Assembly: GCA_017615125.1 (NCBI GenBank)
Contig: JAGAAS010000029.1
Coordinates: 62,001 to 126,000, forward strand
Source of the DNA: Bacteroidaceae bacterium
Lineage (GTDB): Bacteria > Bacteroidota > Bacteroidia > Bacteroidales > Bacteroidaceae
Reading direction: 5' to 3'
DNA length: 64,000 nucleotides
Within the stretch, counting starts at the first letter, position 1; every line of letters starts with the position of its first letter. Made by a program: the position numbers and the translations under genes. The notes below the pieces were generated by a model that was not told where the DNA came from, ran no database searches, and was given only the letters and a program-made list of their open reading frames with translations. Shown one piece after another: positions 36,098 to 44,629 of the stretch.

Positions 36098-38617
36098 TCA
36101 TTGCCCTGAGGAAGGACGAAGGGAGAGCTCGTAGGCGTGACCTTTTTCCGTCTCGAGGGTGAGGAAGATGTTACCCTCCTCGTCGGGAGCCTTCTCGACA
36201 ACGGATTTTCCTGTCGTCAGGTCAACGACAGCGTACTTTCCCTGCGCGTTTCGATACATCACGCGGCACGTTCCTCCTGCAACGGATGTCACTACCGCCT
36301 TCTGCAGCACGCCTTCCTTCCAGTCGATGTCCACATCGTAGTTTCCCTGCGCCTTCAGCCCGTGAATATATCCCTGAGGCCATTCGTCGGGAAGGGCTGG
36401 CAAAAGCTGGATGTAGCCAGCATGACTCTGCAGCAACATTTCGGCAATCCCCGCGCAGGCTCCGAAGTTCCCGTCAATCTGGAAAGGAGGATGGGAGTCG
36501 AAAAGATTGTCGTAGACGCCCGCTCCAGCACCACTCATATCGACTCCGCTCTTTTTCTTGCTGCTGGCTAAGGCGTTGTGTAGCAATGTATGGGCGTTGG
36601 CGCCGTCTTGAGCACGCGCCCAGAGGTTTATCTTCCATCCCATCGCCCATCCTGTAGCGCTCATCCCGCGCCAGGAGAGGGAACGTAGCGCTGCCTCATA
36701 AATGCTGTCATCGATAGCAGGGCTTATGAGCGTTCCCGGATAGAGCCCGATGAGATGAGACATGTGCCGATGATGAGGCCATTCGCCCGTGTTGTCTTGA
36801 CTGTAGTCCTTCCACTCTTTGAGGAGTATCTCCCCGTTAGCACGAGCCACACGCTCGGTATGAAGCCCGTTGTCAAGCTCTGCAAGGTATGCCTGCATGG
36901 ATGCCTTCTCGGCGCTGCTCACTCCGCTCTCCTCGCCCAGCTCTTCGCAAGCCTGCAAGGTGTTTTCAAAAAGCGTGTAGACGAGTTGCTGCGCGTGCGA
37001 TGTGGTAACATCTCCCGGCCCGTTTTCCGGACTGAACTCGTGCGGACATATCCACTTCCCGTCGTTCGGATCTCTTACGAGCCTGTTTTTCCAGAACTCC
37101 ACCGCGCCGAGCATCACAGGGAGCGCTTTCTGCTTGAGAAACTGCCTGTCGAGCGTATAAAGGTAGTGCTGCCAGAAGTGCATGCAGTACCACGAATTCG
37201 CTACCGCGTAGTACTGCCCCATCCAACGCGAGCAGCGCCCGAAAATGTTGTTTTCCGTCGTGAGGAACCATCCTCCGCGCTGCTGAAGGTTCCTGCCGTC
37301 GGTAGAAAGGTAGCGGTAGACGTTCTTTTCCCATTGGGTGTCGTTGAGCAGCGAGCCTCTGCCGACAGCCTCGTTGTAGACATAGTCGAGAAACGTCGTG
37401 TGGAGCTCGCTGAGGTTGGTGACTTCGGCAGGCCAGTAGTTCATCTGCACGTTGATGTTCGAGTGGATATCGCTGTTCCAGGCGGGATGGTTGTTATCGT
37501 TCCAGATTCCCTGCAGGTTGCTCGGAAGGGCGATGCCCCTCGCGCTGCCCAGCATGAGGTATCTCCCGTAGGCGAAATAAAGCTCCTCGAGGAAGCGGTG
37601 CTCTCTGCTTCCCTCAGGGGAAGCGTTGTAGGCAGCGATGAGCTCGTCGGTGGGCAGGGCGTCAGCCTTCTCGCTGATGGAGAAGCGGCAACGGTCGAAG
37701 AGGGCTCGGTAGTCGGCAACGTGCTCTGCCTTCAGCTCGCAGAAGTCCTTCCTCAGCGCATCCTCCACAAGGGCATCGACAGCGGGCTTCAGCTCGGCTA
37801 CCGGGAAGATGTATGATGCCGACGTGGGGGAAAAGTTCGTGTTGCCGCGCATTATAATAAGGAGCGAGTCGGCGTTGCTGCAGCGTAGCTCGCTTCCCGA
37901 CACGAGCGTCTGGGCCTTGCTCCCGTAGGCGTGGACACCCAGACGGTAGTAGTAGTTCAACAAATCCAGCTTGCCGGCAAACGAAACGCCGTCGGATGTG
38001 TAGGCCATGTGGGCGTCTGAAGGGTAGTCCTCGGCATTTCCGTCCGTCACGCGCAGGCATACGTTCACCTTAGCCTCCTCGGAAGCCGTCAGCAGCACAG
38101 CTACAACACCCGCGGGATAGGAAGCCAGGTACTCGCGACGATAATCCACATCGCCAATCGAGTAGCGAACCGTCCCGACGGCATTTTCTATGTCGAGCTC
38201 GCGACGATAGTTCGTCACCCTCGTGTCGCTTCCCACATCGGTGCTTCGGATATAAAGATCCCCGAAGTTCCGATAGCTCCCGTAGCCGCTTCCCGCACCG
38301 ATGGGATCGCCGCTGGTTCCTGTCCAGAGCGTCTTGTCGTTGAACTGGATGCGCTCCTCCCTCACGCCGCCGAAGAACATTGCCCCGAACTGCCCGTTCC
38401 CTATCGGCAGCGACTGATTCATCCAGTCGGTGGACGGCGAGTCGTACCAGAGCGTCAGCTTCGCCTTCGGCAAGATGCTGTGCGAAAGGGGTTCGATGCG
38501 GCTGCATTCGGCCCACGCGCCGTTTCCTTCGTTACCGCTTTCGGCAAAGGAGACAGCTGCCGATGCGGCAAGCATCAGCGCGGCTAAAAAAGCTCGTTTA
38601 GTGTTCGCTTTCTTCAT
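36098..38617 (-). CDS. Glycoside hydrolase family 95 alpha-L-fucosidase
   Basis: The ATG at 38617 gives an 839-residue protein with a signal peptide (AFLAALMLAASAAVSFA). The N-terminal GH95 domain begins LTLWYDSPSTDWMNQSLPIGNGQFGAMFFGGVREERIQFNDKTLWTG, diagnostic for the family. The alpha/alpha-barrel catalytic part has LPSNLQGIWNDNNHPAWNSDIHSNINVQMNYWPAEVTNLSELH, PHEFSPENGPGD and PPFQIDGNFGACAGIAEMLLQSH. Family members remove alpha-1,2-fucose (some act on galactose) from host or plant glycans. It is co-directional with the M60 gene, separated only by array C. Confidence 0.93.
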   Translation of the reverse strand: MKKANTKRAFLAALMLAASAAVSFAESGNEGNGAWAECSRIEPLSHSILPKAKLTLWYDSPSTDWMNQSLPIGNGQFGAMFFGGVREERIQFNDKTLWTGTSGDPIGAGSGYGSYRNFGDLYIRSTDVGSDTRVTNYRRELDIENAVGTVRYSIGDVDYRREYLASYPAGVVAVLLTASEEAKVNVCLRVTDGNAEDYPSDAHMAYTSDGVSFAGKLDLLNYYYRLGVHAYGSKAQTLVSGSELRCSNADSLLIIMRGNTNFSPTSASYIFPVAELKPAVDALVEDALRKDFCELKAEHVADYRALFDRCRFSISEKADALPTDELIAAYNASPEGSREHRFLEELYFAYGRYLMLGSARGIALPSNLQGIWNDNNHPAWNSDIHSNINVQMNYWPAEVTNLSELHTTFLDYVYNEAVGRGSLLNDTQWEKNVYRYLSTDGRNLQQRGGWFLTTENNIFGRCSRWMGQYYAVANSWYCMHFWQHYLYTLDRQFLKQKALPVMLGAVEFWKNRLVRDPNDGKWICPHEFSPENGPGDVTTSHAQQLVYTLFENTLQACEELGEESGVSSAEKASMQAYLAELDNGLHTERVARANGEILLKEWKDYSQDNTGEWPHHRHMSHLIGLYPGTLISPAIDDSIYEAALRSLSWRGMSATGWAMGWKINLWARAQDGANAHTLLHNALASSKKKSGVDMSGAGAGVYDNLFDSHPPFQIDGNFGACAGIAEMLLQSHAGYIQLLPALPDEWPQGYIHGLKAQGNYDVDIDWKEGVLQKAVVTSVAGGTCRVMYRNAQGKYAVVDLTTGKSVVEKAPDEEGNIFLTLETEKGHAYELSLRPSSGQ

Positions 38618-38819
38618 ATCTTCACTTCGCGGGTAATCAAACGACAAAAATACATTCTTTTTTGAATTTTCCCCAATCTTTTCCGAAAAATATTGCGAGT
38701 ATTCCTTTTTTGCTCCCTTGTCGGCACGTCAGGAGAGCGAGTCAAGCCGTCGGCGCGCTCTTTCTTCTGCGAAGAAAACAGAACGTATCCAGCCTTTTCC
38801 GCAACGGTTTTTGTTTATA

Positions 38820-38910
38820 CCTTCACGAAGGAACACGTTCGCCTTCGTGAAGGAACACGTAAGCCTTCGTGAAGGAACACGTGTTCCTTCGTGATGTCAA
38901 AACAAATTGG
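38820..38910 (+). repeat. Tandem palindrome element E4 (22-bp period, CCTTCGTGAAGG type)
   Basis: Units start at 38820, 38842, 38864 and 38886 (partial), each 22 bp, with two nested near-palindromes per unit: CCTTCrygAAGG and GAACACGTTC. TCACGAAGGAACACGT near the left end is the reverse complement of ACGTGTTCCTTCGTGA at the right end. The tail GATGTCAAAACAAA resembles the tail of E1-E3. It lies between the divergent GH95 and metF genes. Confidence 0.88.
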
Positions 38911-38958
38911 AGAAGGAAAAAGAGCGGCTAAAAAGGGGAAAAAAGTCGCTTGCCTTGA

Positions 38959-38976
38959 AAAAAAATGCACTTTTTT
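38959..38976. repeat. AT-flanked motif shared with the methyltransferase upstream region
   Basis: The 18 bases AAAAAAATGCACTTTTTT are identical to 17829-17846. Both copies lie 35-60 bases upstream of a -7 box (metF here, methyltransferase there). Confidence 0.6.
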
Positions 38977-39009
38977 GACCTAACGGGCGGATGGAAAGAA
39001 GAAAAAAGC

Positions 39010-39017
39010 TACTTTTG
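39010..39017 (+). promoter_or_regulatory. -7 box of metF
   Basis: TACTTTTG followed by C matches TAnnTTTG and lies 23 bases upstream of the metF start codon. Confidence 0.6.
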
Positions 39018-39039
39018 CAGAGTAGAATCAAAAAAAGCT

Positions 39040-39987
39040 ATGCTTTACACCGCCGCCACAACCCAGACGACAGGCTTCTCCTTCGAAGTGCTCCCGCCCC
39101 TGAAGGGCAAGGGAATAGACTCTCTGTTCGACACCGTAGATGCCCTGCGCGAGTTCAATCCCGTTTGCATCAACATCACCACGCACCGCAGCGAGCATGT
39201 GTGGAAGGAGCTGCCCGACGGGTCGTTTGAGCGCATGACCATCCGCAGGCGCCCGGGCTCTGTGGCTGTTGCTGCCGCCATCAAGAACAGGTACAACATA
39301 CCCGTCGTCCCCCATATACTGTGCAGCGGATTTTCCCGCGAGGAGACCGAATATGTCCTCATCGACCTGCAGTTTCTCGGCATCACCGACTTGCTGGTGC
39401 TGCGGGGCGACAAGTCGGCCGAGGACAAGCACTTCGTTCCCACGCCGGGCGGCTACTCTCACGCCGTCGAGCTGCAGGGCCAGATAAACCGATTCAACGA
39501 AGGACTTTTCGACGACGGGAGCCCGATAGAAAGCGCCGTCACTCCGTTTACCTACGGCGTCGCCTGCTATCCCGAGAAGCACGAGGAGGCTCCCAACATG
39601 GAGCGTGACCTTTACTGGCTCAAGCAGAAGCAAGACAACGGCGCCGGATATGCTGTGACGCAGCTTTTCTACGACAACGAGCGTTTCTTCCGCTTTGTGG
39701 AACAGGCCCGGGAGGCAGGCATCACGATACCTATCATTCCCGGCATCAAGCCCCTGAAACGACGCGCGCAGCTGAGCATCATCCCCCATACGTTCAAGGT
39801 TGACATCCCCGAGCCTTTGGCAAACGAGGTGCTGAAGTGCAAAGACGACGATGAAGTGCGCCAAGTGGGCATCGAGTGGGGAATCAGTCAATGCAAGGAG
39901 CTGATGGCGCACGGCGTCCCAGCCCTCCACTTCTATACGGCAGGCATAACCGACAGCGTGAGAACTATAGCCAAAGCCATCTATTAA
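39040..39987 (+). CDS. metF: 5,10-methylenetetrahydrofolate reductase
   Basis: The ATG at 39040 gives a 315-residue TIM-barrel flavoprotein that reduces methylene-THF to methyl-THF for methionine synthesis. Conserved phrases are TGFSFEVLPPLKGKG, CINITTHRS, ILCSGFSREE, DLLVLRGDKS and GAGYAVTQLFYDNERFFRFV. The usual length is near 300. It begins the co-directional group metF-holB-PSP1, with 18 bp to the next gene. Confidence 0.94.
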   Translation: MLYTAATTQTTGFSFEVLPPLKGKGIDSLFDTVDALREFNPVCINITTHRSEHVWKELPDGSFERMTIRRRPGSVAVAAAIKNRYNIPVVPHILCSGFSREETEYVLIDLQFLGITDLLVLRGDKSAEDKHFVPTPGGYSHAVELQGQINRFNEGLFDDGSPIESAVTPFTYGVACYPEKHEEAPNMERDLYWLKQKQDNGAGYAVTQLFYDNERFFRFVEQAREAGITIPIIPGIKPLKRRAQLSIIPHTFKVDIPEPLANEVLKCKDDDEVRQVGIEWGISQCKELMAHGVPALHFYTAGITDSVRTIAKAIY

Positions 39988-40005
39988 CCAACACCCCAGG
40001 AAAGC

Positions 40006-41172
40006 ATGCTGTTCACCGATATCATAGGACAAGAAGCCATCGCGGAGCGCCTCATTCAGGGCGTTCAAGAAGGGCGCATCCCACATGCTATGCTCTTCTC
40101 GGGCCCTGCAGGAACGGGCAAGCTGCCTATGGCTGTCGCCTACGCGCAATACCTTGTCTGCTCGGGGAAGAGCGGAGGGCTCTTCGACGAGGGGATAGCT
40201 GGCGAGGCATGCGGAAGCTGCCCCGCTTGCGTGAAGATGAACAAGCTGGTACACCCCGATGTCCATTTCATCTATCCCACCTACAAGAGGGATCCCTCGA
40301 GAGGCGACAAAGACACATACCCCGTCAGCGACGAATACATCAGCGAGTGGCGCGAGACATTCCTTCAGAATCCCTACCTGGAGCTGGGAGAATGGCTCAA
40401 GACAATAGGTGCCGAGAAGCAGAAAGGGGAGATTTACGTTGCTCAGGCAAACGAAATCATCCGCAAGCTCAGCCTTCGCTCCTCGGAGGGCGGATACCGG
40501 GTTGTCATCCTTTGGCTGCCGGAGAAGATGAACGACACCTGCGCCAACAAACTGCTGAAACTCATCGAGGAACCTCCTTCCGAAACCGTTTTCCTCCTGG
40601 TAAGCGACGACACCGAGAACGTGCTGCCCACCATCCGGAGCCGCGCGCAGCTCGTAGCCTTCCATCCCGTTCGGGAGGAAGCCATCCGGCAAGCCCTACA
40701 GCAGCGATTCGGCATCGACGAGCAACAAGCGGCTCAGATAGCGCATACAAGCGAAGGCAACTGGAGGAAAGCCGTAGCCAACGTCAACCAAAACGACGAC
40801 ACGCAGCCTCTTCTCGACGCTTTCATCCAACTGATGCGCCTCTCCTACGGACGACGCCTGAAGGAGCTGAAGGAATGGAGCGACGACGTTGCCTCGTGGG
40901 GACGTACGCCTCAGCGACAGTTCCTCCTCTATTGTCAACGCATGATACGCGAGAGCTTTATCTGCAACTTCCGCTCACCCGAGCTCAACTATATGAACAC
41001 AGCCGAGTCGGCATTCACTCAACGCTTTGCCCCGTTCGTCAACGAGCGGAACGTCGAAGGACTTGACAAAGTCCTCGAGGAAGCCGGCAGGGATATCGAG
41101 GGAAACGTCAACGCCAAGATGGTGTTCTTTGACCTATGCCTCAAGATGATAATGCTATTGAAACAAAACTAA
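40006..41172 (+). CDS. holB: DNA polymerase III delta' subunit (clamp-loader ATPase)
   Basis: The 388-residue AAA+ protein has a Walker A sequence GPAGTGKL, a zinc module CGSCPACVKM and the C-terminal sensor phrase VLPTIRSRAQLVAFHP. The stretch EIIRKLSLRSSEGGYRVVILWLPEKMNDTCANKLLKLIEEPP corresponds to the Walker B region, but the usual DE is LP (ILWLPEKM), as expected for a non-hydrolysing delta' subunit. It is part of the clamp-loader complex at the replication fork. Confidence 0.9.
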   Translation: MLFTDIIGQEAIAERLIQGVQEGRIPHAMLFSGPAGTGKLPMAVAYAQYLVCSGKSGGLFDEGIAGEACGSCPACVKMNKLVHPDVHFIYPTYKRDPSRGDKDTYPVSDEYISEWRETFLQNPYLELGEWLKTIGAEKQKGEIYVAQANEIIRKLSLRSSEGGYRVVILWLPEKMNDTCANKLLKLIEEPPSETVFLLVSDDTENVLPTIRSRAQLVAFHPVREEAIRQALQQRFGIDEQQAAQIAHTSEGNWRKAVANVNQNDDTQPLLDAFIQLMRLSYGRRLKELKEWSDDVASWGRTPQRQFLLYCQRMIRESFICNFRSPELNYMNTAESAFTQRFAPFVNERNVEGLDKVLEEAGRDIEGNVNAKMVFFDLCLKMIMLLKQN

Positions 41173-41193
41173 AACCCAGATAGAACCTTCACT

Positions 41194-42411
41194 ATGGACG
41201 ATTATAAAACCAACGGATGCGATTCGCTCTGCTGCCGAGGATGCAGCAAGCTCAACTGCCAGCTTCACGTCTTCGACTGGCTTGATGACGTACCCGGCAA
41301 TCAGGCAGAGACTGACTTCGTCGAAGTTCAGTTCAAAAACACACGCAAAGGCTACTTCCTCAACAGCAATCACATTCCTTTGGAGAAAGGAGACATCGTC
41401 GCTGTGGAAGCTAGTCCTGGGCACGATATCGGTACAGTAACACTCACGGGACGGCTCGTACTCCTGCAGATGCAGAAAGCCAACTTGCGCGACGATGCCC
41501 CTATCCGGCGCATCTACCGCAAAGCGCGCCCTGTGGATATGGAAAAGTATCAGGAAGCGAAGTCTCGCGAGCACGACACGATGATTCGCTCGCGCCAGAT
41601 TGCCAAAGACCTGGGCCTGCAGATGAAAATCGGCGACGTCGAATATCAGGGCGACGGAGGCAAGGCCATTTTCTACTACATCGCCGACGGGCGCGTCGAC
41701 TTCCGCCAGCTTATCAAGGTGCTTGCCGAAGCCTTCCGCGTGCGCATAGAGATGAAGCAGATAGGCGCGCGCCAGGAAGCCGGGCGCATAGGAGGAATAG
41801 GCCCTTGCGGGAGGGAGCTCTGCTGCGCCACGTGGATGTCGTCGTTCGTCAGCGTCTCAACGAGCGCTGCACGCTACCAGGACATCGCTATGAACCCGCA
41901 AAAGCTGGCAGGACAATGCGCAAAGCTCAAGTGCTGCATGAACTACGAAGTGGATGCCTACGTTGAAGCCCTCAAGCGCTTCCCCTCGCGCGACATCGTC
42001 ATCGAAACGCTTGACGGCTCCTACTACTTCTTCAAGTCCGACATCCTTGCCCATACCGTCACCTACTCTACCGACAAGAACCTCGCAGCAAACCTCGTCA
42101 CCATAAGTACCCGACGCGCCTTCGACATCATTCAGATGAACAAAGAGGGAATAAAGCCCGAGAAACTGAGCGAAAGCGAGGCAGAAGAAACGACTTCCAG
42201 CGACTTGCTCGAACAGAACAGCCTGACGCGCTTCGACCAAAGCCGGAAGAAGAAAAACAAGCACGGGAAGCAGCGGAACTCCGGGCACGAGCACGCAGAG
42301 AATGCTTCGCGGCAAGAGCACGATAGAAGAAGGCAAGACAGGAGAAATCTGCCTCCCCGAAACGAAGGAAAAAGTCCCGCGAAGGAAAGAGAAGGTGAGC
42401 AGCAGAAATGA
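41194..42411 (+). CDS. PSP1-domain protein (RicT/YaaT-like)
   Basis: The 405-residue protein has N-terminal cysteines (CDSLCCRGCSKLNC) and the PSP1 core: GKAIFYYIADGRVDFRQLIKVLAEAFRVRIEMKQIGARQEAGRIGGIGPCGRELCCATWM and AGQCAKLKCCMNYEVDAY. The conserved cysteines may bind an iron-sulfur cluster, as in RicT. The last 70 residues are a basic, low-complexity tail rich in K, R, H, N and E. Related proteins act in RNA processing or as replication or sporulation factors. In many Bacteroidetes the gldH lipoprotein gene follows; here a DMT transporter gene follows. Confidence 0.87.
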   Translation: MDDYKTNGCDSLCCRGCSKLNCQLHVFDWLDDVPGNQAETDFVEVQFKNTRKGYFLNSNHIPLEKGDIVAVEASPGHDIGTVTLTGRLVLLQMQKANLRDDAPIRRIYRKARPVDMEKYQEAKSREHDTMIRSRQIAKDLGLQMKIGDVEYQGDGGKAIFYYIADGRVDFRQLIKVLAEAFRVRIEMKQIGARQEAGRIGGIGPCGRELCCATWMSSFVSVSTSAARYQDIAMNPQKLAGQCAKLKCCMNYEVDAYVEALKRFPSRDIVIETLDGSYYFFKSDILAHTVTYSTDKNLAANLVTISTRRAFDIIQMNKEGIKPEKLSESEAEETTSSDLLEQNSLTRFDQSRKKKNKHGKQRNSGHEHAENASRQEHDRRRQDRRNLPPRNEGKSPAKEREGEQQK

Positions 42412-42544
42412 CGCTCCACACATCCCTCTCGTTTCCTGACAGTTGACTCTCTTCCTGCTTTTTATCGCTAAGCCAAAGCGCATGCGATGAATGATTTCGC
42501 TTTGATTCTCCGACTTAACAAAAACGCCCCTTTCCCACCTTAGT

Positions 42545-43468
42545 ATGTTTCTAGGACAGGTCATCTCCTTAGTTGTTGCCTGCTTTTGGACGGCAACAGC
42601 CTTGTTTTCGGGCGAGGCAACCCGTCGCTTAGGGTCTCTTCCTGCCAACATCATCCGAATGTTCCTGTCCATCATCCTTCTTGCCGTCACGCTGCTGATA
42701 GCTACCGGAAGCCCCTTGCCCCTCTATGCAACAGGGAAGGCTTGGCTCTGGCTCTCCCTCTCGGGGCTCATCGGCTACGTCTTTGGCGACTACTGCCTTT
42801 TCAATTCCTATTTAACTATAGGTTCCCGCTTCGGGCAGCTGTTCATGACTCTTGCTCCTCCCACAGCTGCTGTGCTTGGGTGGATGCTTCTCGGCGAAAG
42901 GCTGACGATGCTTTCCCTCCTGGCTATGATTGTCACCCTCTCGGGCATCTCCCTCTCCATACTCTCGAAGGGAGAAAAAGGCCACATCCATTCCCAGCTC
43001 CCGCTGAAAGGTGTTCTCTACGGGATAGGCGCAGGCGTCGGGCAGGGTGCGGGGCTGGTTCTCAGCAAGATAGGGATGACATCCTACGCGCTGCCCTCGG
43101 ATGCTACGCCCGTGATGACTTACATCCTGCCCTTCTCGTCAACGATGATTCGCGCCTTTGCCGGGCTTGCGGGATTCTTGCTAATCATGCTCCTCACGCG
43201 GCAGACACATCTCCTGCGCGATGCTCTCCACAACCGGAAAGGCCTTTCCCACATCAGCCTCGCAACGCTCTTCGGCCCGTTCTTGGGAGTCTCCCTCTCG
43301 CTGATGGCAGTACAATACACCGAATCGGGAATCGCCTCCACCATAATGGCTCTCACGCCCGTGCTGATCATTCTTCCGCATCATCTCATCTATCACGACA
43401 AAATCCGCCCGAAAGAGATTCTGGGCACCGTGATAAGTCTTGTGGGCGTAGCCCTTTTCTTCCTCTGA
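42545..43468 (+). CDS. EamA/DMT-family transporter
   Basis: The 307-residue membrane protein has ten hydrophobic helices in two EamA halves (end of first half GWMLLGERLTMLSLLAMIVTLSGISLSIL; second half ends LIYHDKIRPKEILGTVISLVGVALFFL). It is not closely similar to the DMT transporter at 20.8 kb by eye. The substrate is unknown. It stands 133 bp after the PSP1 gene. Confidence 0.87.
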   Translation: MFLGQVISLVVACFWTATALFSGEATRRLGSLPANIIRMFLSIILLAVTLLIATGSPLPLYATGKAWLWLSLSGLIGYVFGDYCLFNSYLTIGSRFGQLFMTLAPPTAAVLGWMLLGERLTMLSLLAMIVTLSGISLSILSKGEKGHIHSQLPLKGVLYGIGAGVGQGAGLVLSKIGMTSYALPSDATPVMTYILPFSSTMIRAFAGLAGFLLIMLLTRQTHLLRDALHNRKGLSHISLATLFGPFLGVSLSLMAVQYTESGIASTIMALTPVLIILPHHLIYHDKIRPKEILGTVISLVGVALFFL

Positions 43469-43622
43469 ACCTTCCGTCGTGCCTTTTTCGGCAGACGAAT
43501 TTCTACACTTCTGCCTCTTCCCGGCTTCCCGATAAAACGAATTTTCCTGTCATTTCGGACTCAGAAATGAGGCGTAAAAAGAGCGAATTTTACGCGCAAA
43601 AAAATCCCCTTCAGAATATGTT

Positions 43623-43727
43623 CTGAGCATAGCAAAATATGAAGAAAGAAAAAAAATTTTTCGAGAAGGAATCTCGCCGTATGAAGAAGGGAAAATTTTT
43701 TTTACTCAAAACATAATTTTTCCCAAG
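43623..43727 (+). repeat. 21-bp modular array D
   Basis: Plus-strand units of 21 bases start at 43623, 43644, 43665, 43686 and 43707. The unit at 43665-43685 is the shared 21-mer, and those at 43644 and 43686 begin GAAAGAA and GAAGGGA. The region around it (43469-43849) holds no gene. Upstream there is a CATTTC/GAAATG hairpin near 43553-43570. Confidence 0.85.
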
Positions 43728-43763
43728 CAAAACAAACTTCCGCCTGAAGCCTCGGGCGGAAGG
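43728..43763 (-). terminator. Terminator after the HAD phosphatase gene
   Basis: On the minus strand CTTCCGCCC and GGCGGAAG pair over a short loop and are followed by TTTGTTTT. It lies about 90 bases past the HAD gene stop. Confidence 0.6.
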
Positions 43764-43849
43764 GAAAAAACAAGGAAAAACTTGCGAAGAGAGACGCTGC
43801 CTCTGGCTTCTTGCTCTTTCAAAAAAACGGCTTTGCGCAGGAGCAAAAA

Positions 43850-44608
43850 TCAATCCTCCCAACAATCGCAGAGACTCTGCATCGAGGAGTAAATCCAACG
43901 GGCGCCGGCATCTGTCAGGATAACAGGGTCGAGCGGGCCTGTATTCACAGCTATTGTAGGAATGCCTGCCCTCACGGCAGCCTCAACGCCCAAAGGAGCA
44001 TTCTCGACTACAACGCATTCCTCTGCCAGCAACGGGCGTCCCAGCATCTGACTGCCTTTTTGCAAGCCCATCAGATAGGGTTCTGGGTCGGGCTTGCCCT
44101 TTTTCACGTCGAAGCCGGTTACCATTCTTTCCTTGCGGAAGATTCCTGGATAAAACTGCTCCAGACGAGCAAGCAAAGAAGACGTTCCGCTTCCCGTAAC
44201 CAGCAGAATCATCAGCTGCTGCGCCTGAATTTTGTGAAGCAGCTCCAATGCTCCGGGCATAGGCTCTGCAGGAGGAAATTCGTTGAAATAAAGCGTCTTG
44301 CGCGCGTAGATTTCCTTTACCAAATCATCGTCTGCTTCCCTTCCCTGCCTACGGGCAACGATGTTGATGGTGCCTTTTCCTGTGCGCCCCTCGTGCATAT
44401 AAGCTTCCTGCACGGAAAGGTCAAGCCCGAAGTCCTCCATAGCACGATGCCAGGCGTTTGCGTGGGCGGGCATCGAGTTAAACAAGACGCCGTCCATATC
44501 AAACAAAACAGCCTTCAGAGGAGCAGGGCCGAATTGGGAGACAGAAAAAACTTCATCATGCCCTTCCTTCTCGGGAAAGACATGATGAAAAGGTTGTTGT
44601 TCAAGCAT
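43850..44608 (-). CDS. HAD-superfamily phosphatase / beta-phosphoglucomutase-like protein
   Basis: The ATG at 44608 gives 252 residues. HAD motif I is VLFDMDGVLFNSM, with a helical cap after it. Motif II lies around LLVTGSGTS, the lysine region is KKGKPDPEPYLMGLQ, and motif IV is CVVVENAPLGVEAAVRAG. This is subfamily IA, close to beta-phosphoglucomutases and sugar-phosphate phosphatases. The substrate is uncertain. It follows pgi by about 20 bp on the same strand, pointing to sugar-phosphate metabolism. Confidence 0.87.
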   Translation of the reverse strand: MLEQQPFHHVFPEKEGHDEVFSVSQFGPAPLKAVLFDMDGVLFNSMPAHANAWHRAMEDFGLDLSVQEAYMHEGRTGKGTINIVARRQGREADDDLVKEIYARKTLYFNEFPPAEPMPGALELLHKIQAQQLMILLVTGSGTSSLLARLEQFYPGIFRKERMVTGFDVKKGKPDPEPYLMGLQKGSQMLGRPLLAEECVVVENAPLGVEAAVRAGIPTIAVNTGPLDPVILTDAGARWIYSSMQSLCDCWED

Positions 44609-44629
44609 TTTTTCCAAAGCGGAAAAAGA

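Noticed and set aside
39028..40692. 554-codon open frame on the minus strand
   Set aside because: It is antisense to metF and holB, both unmistakable from conserved motifs.
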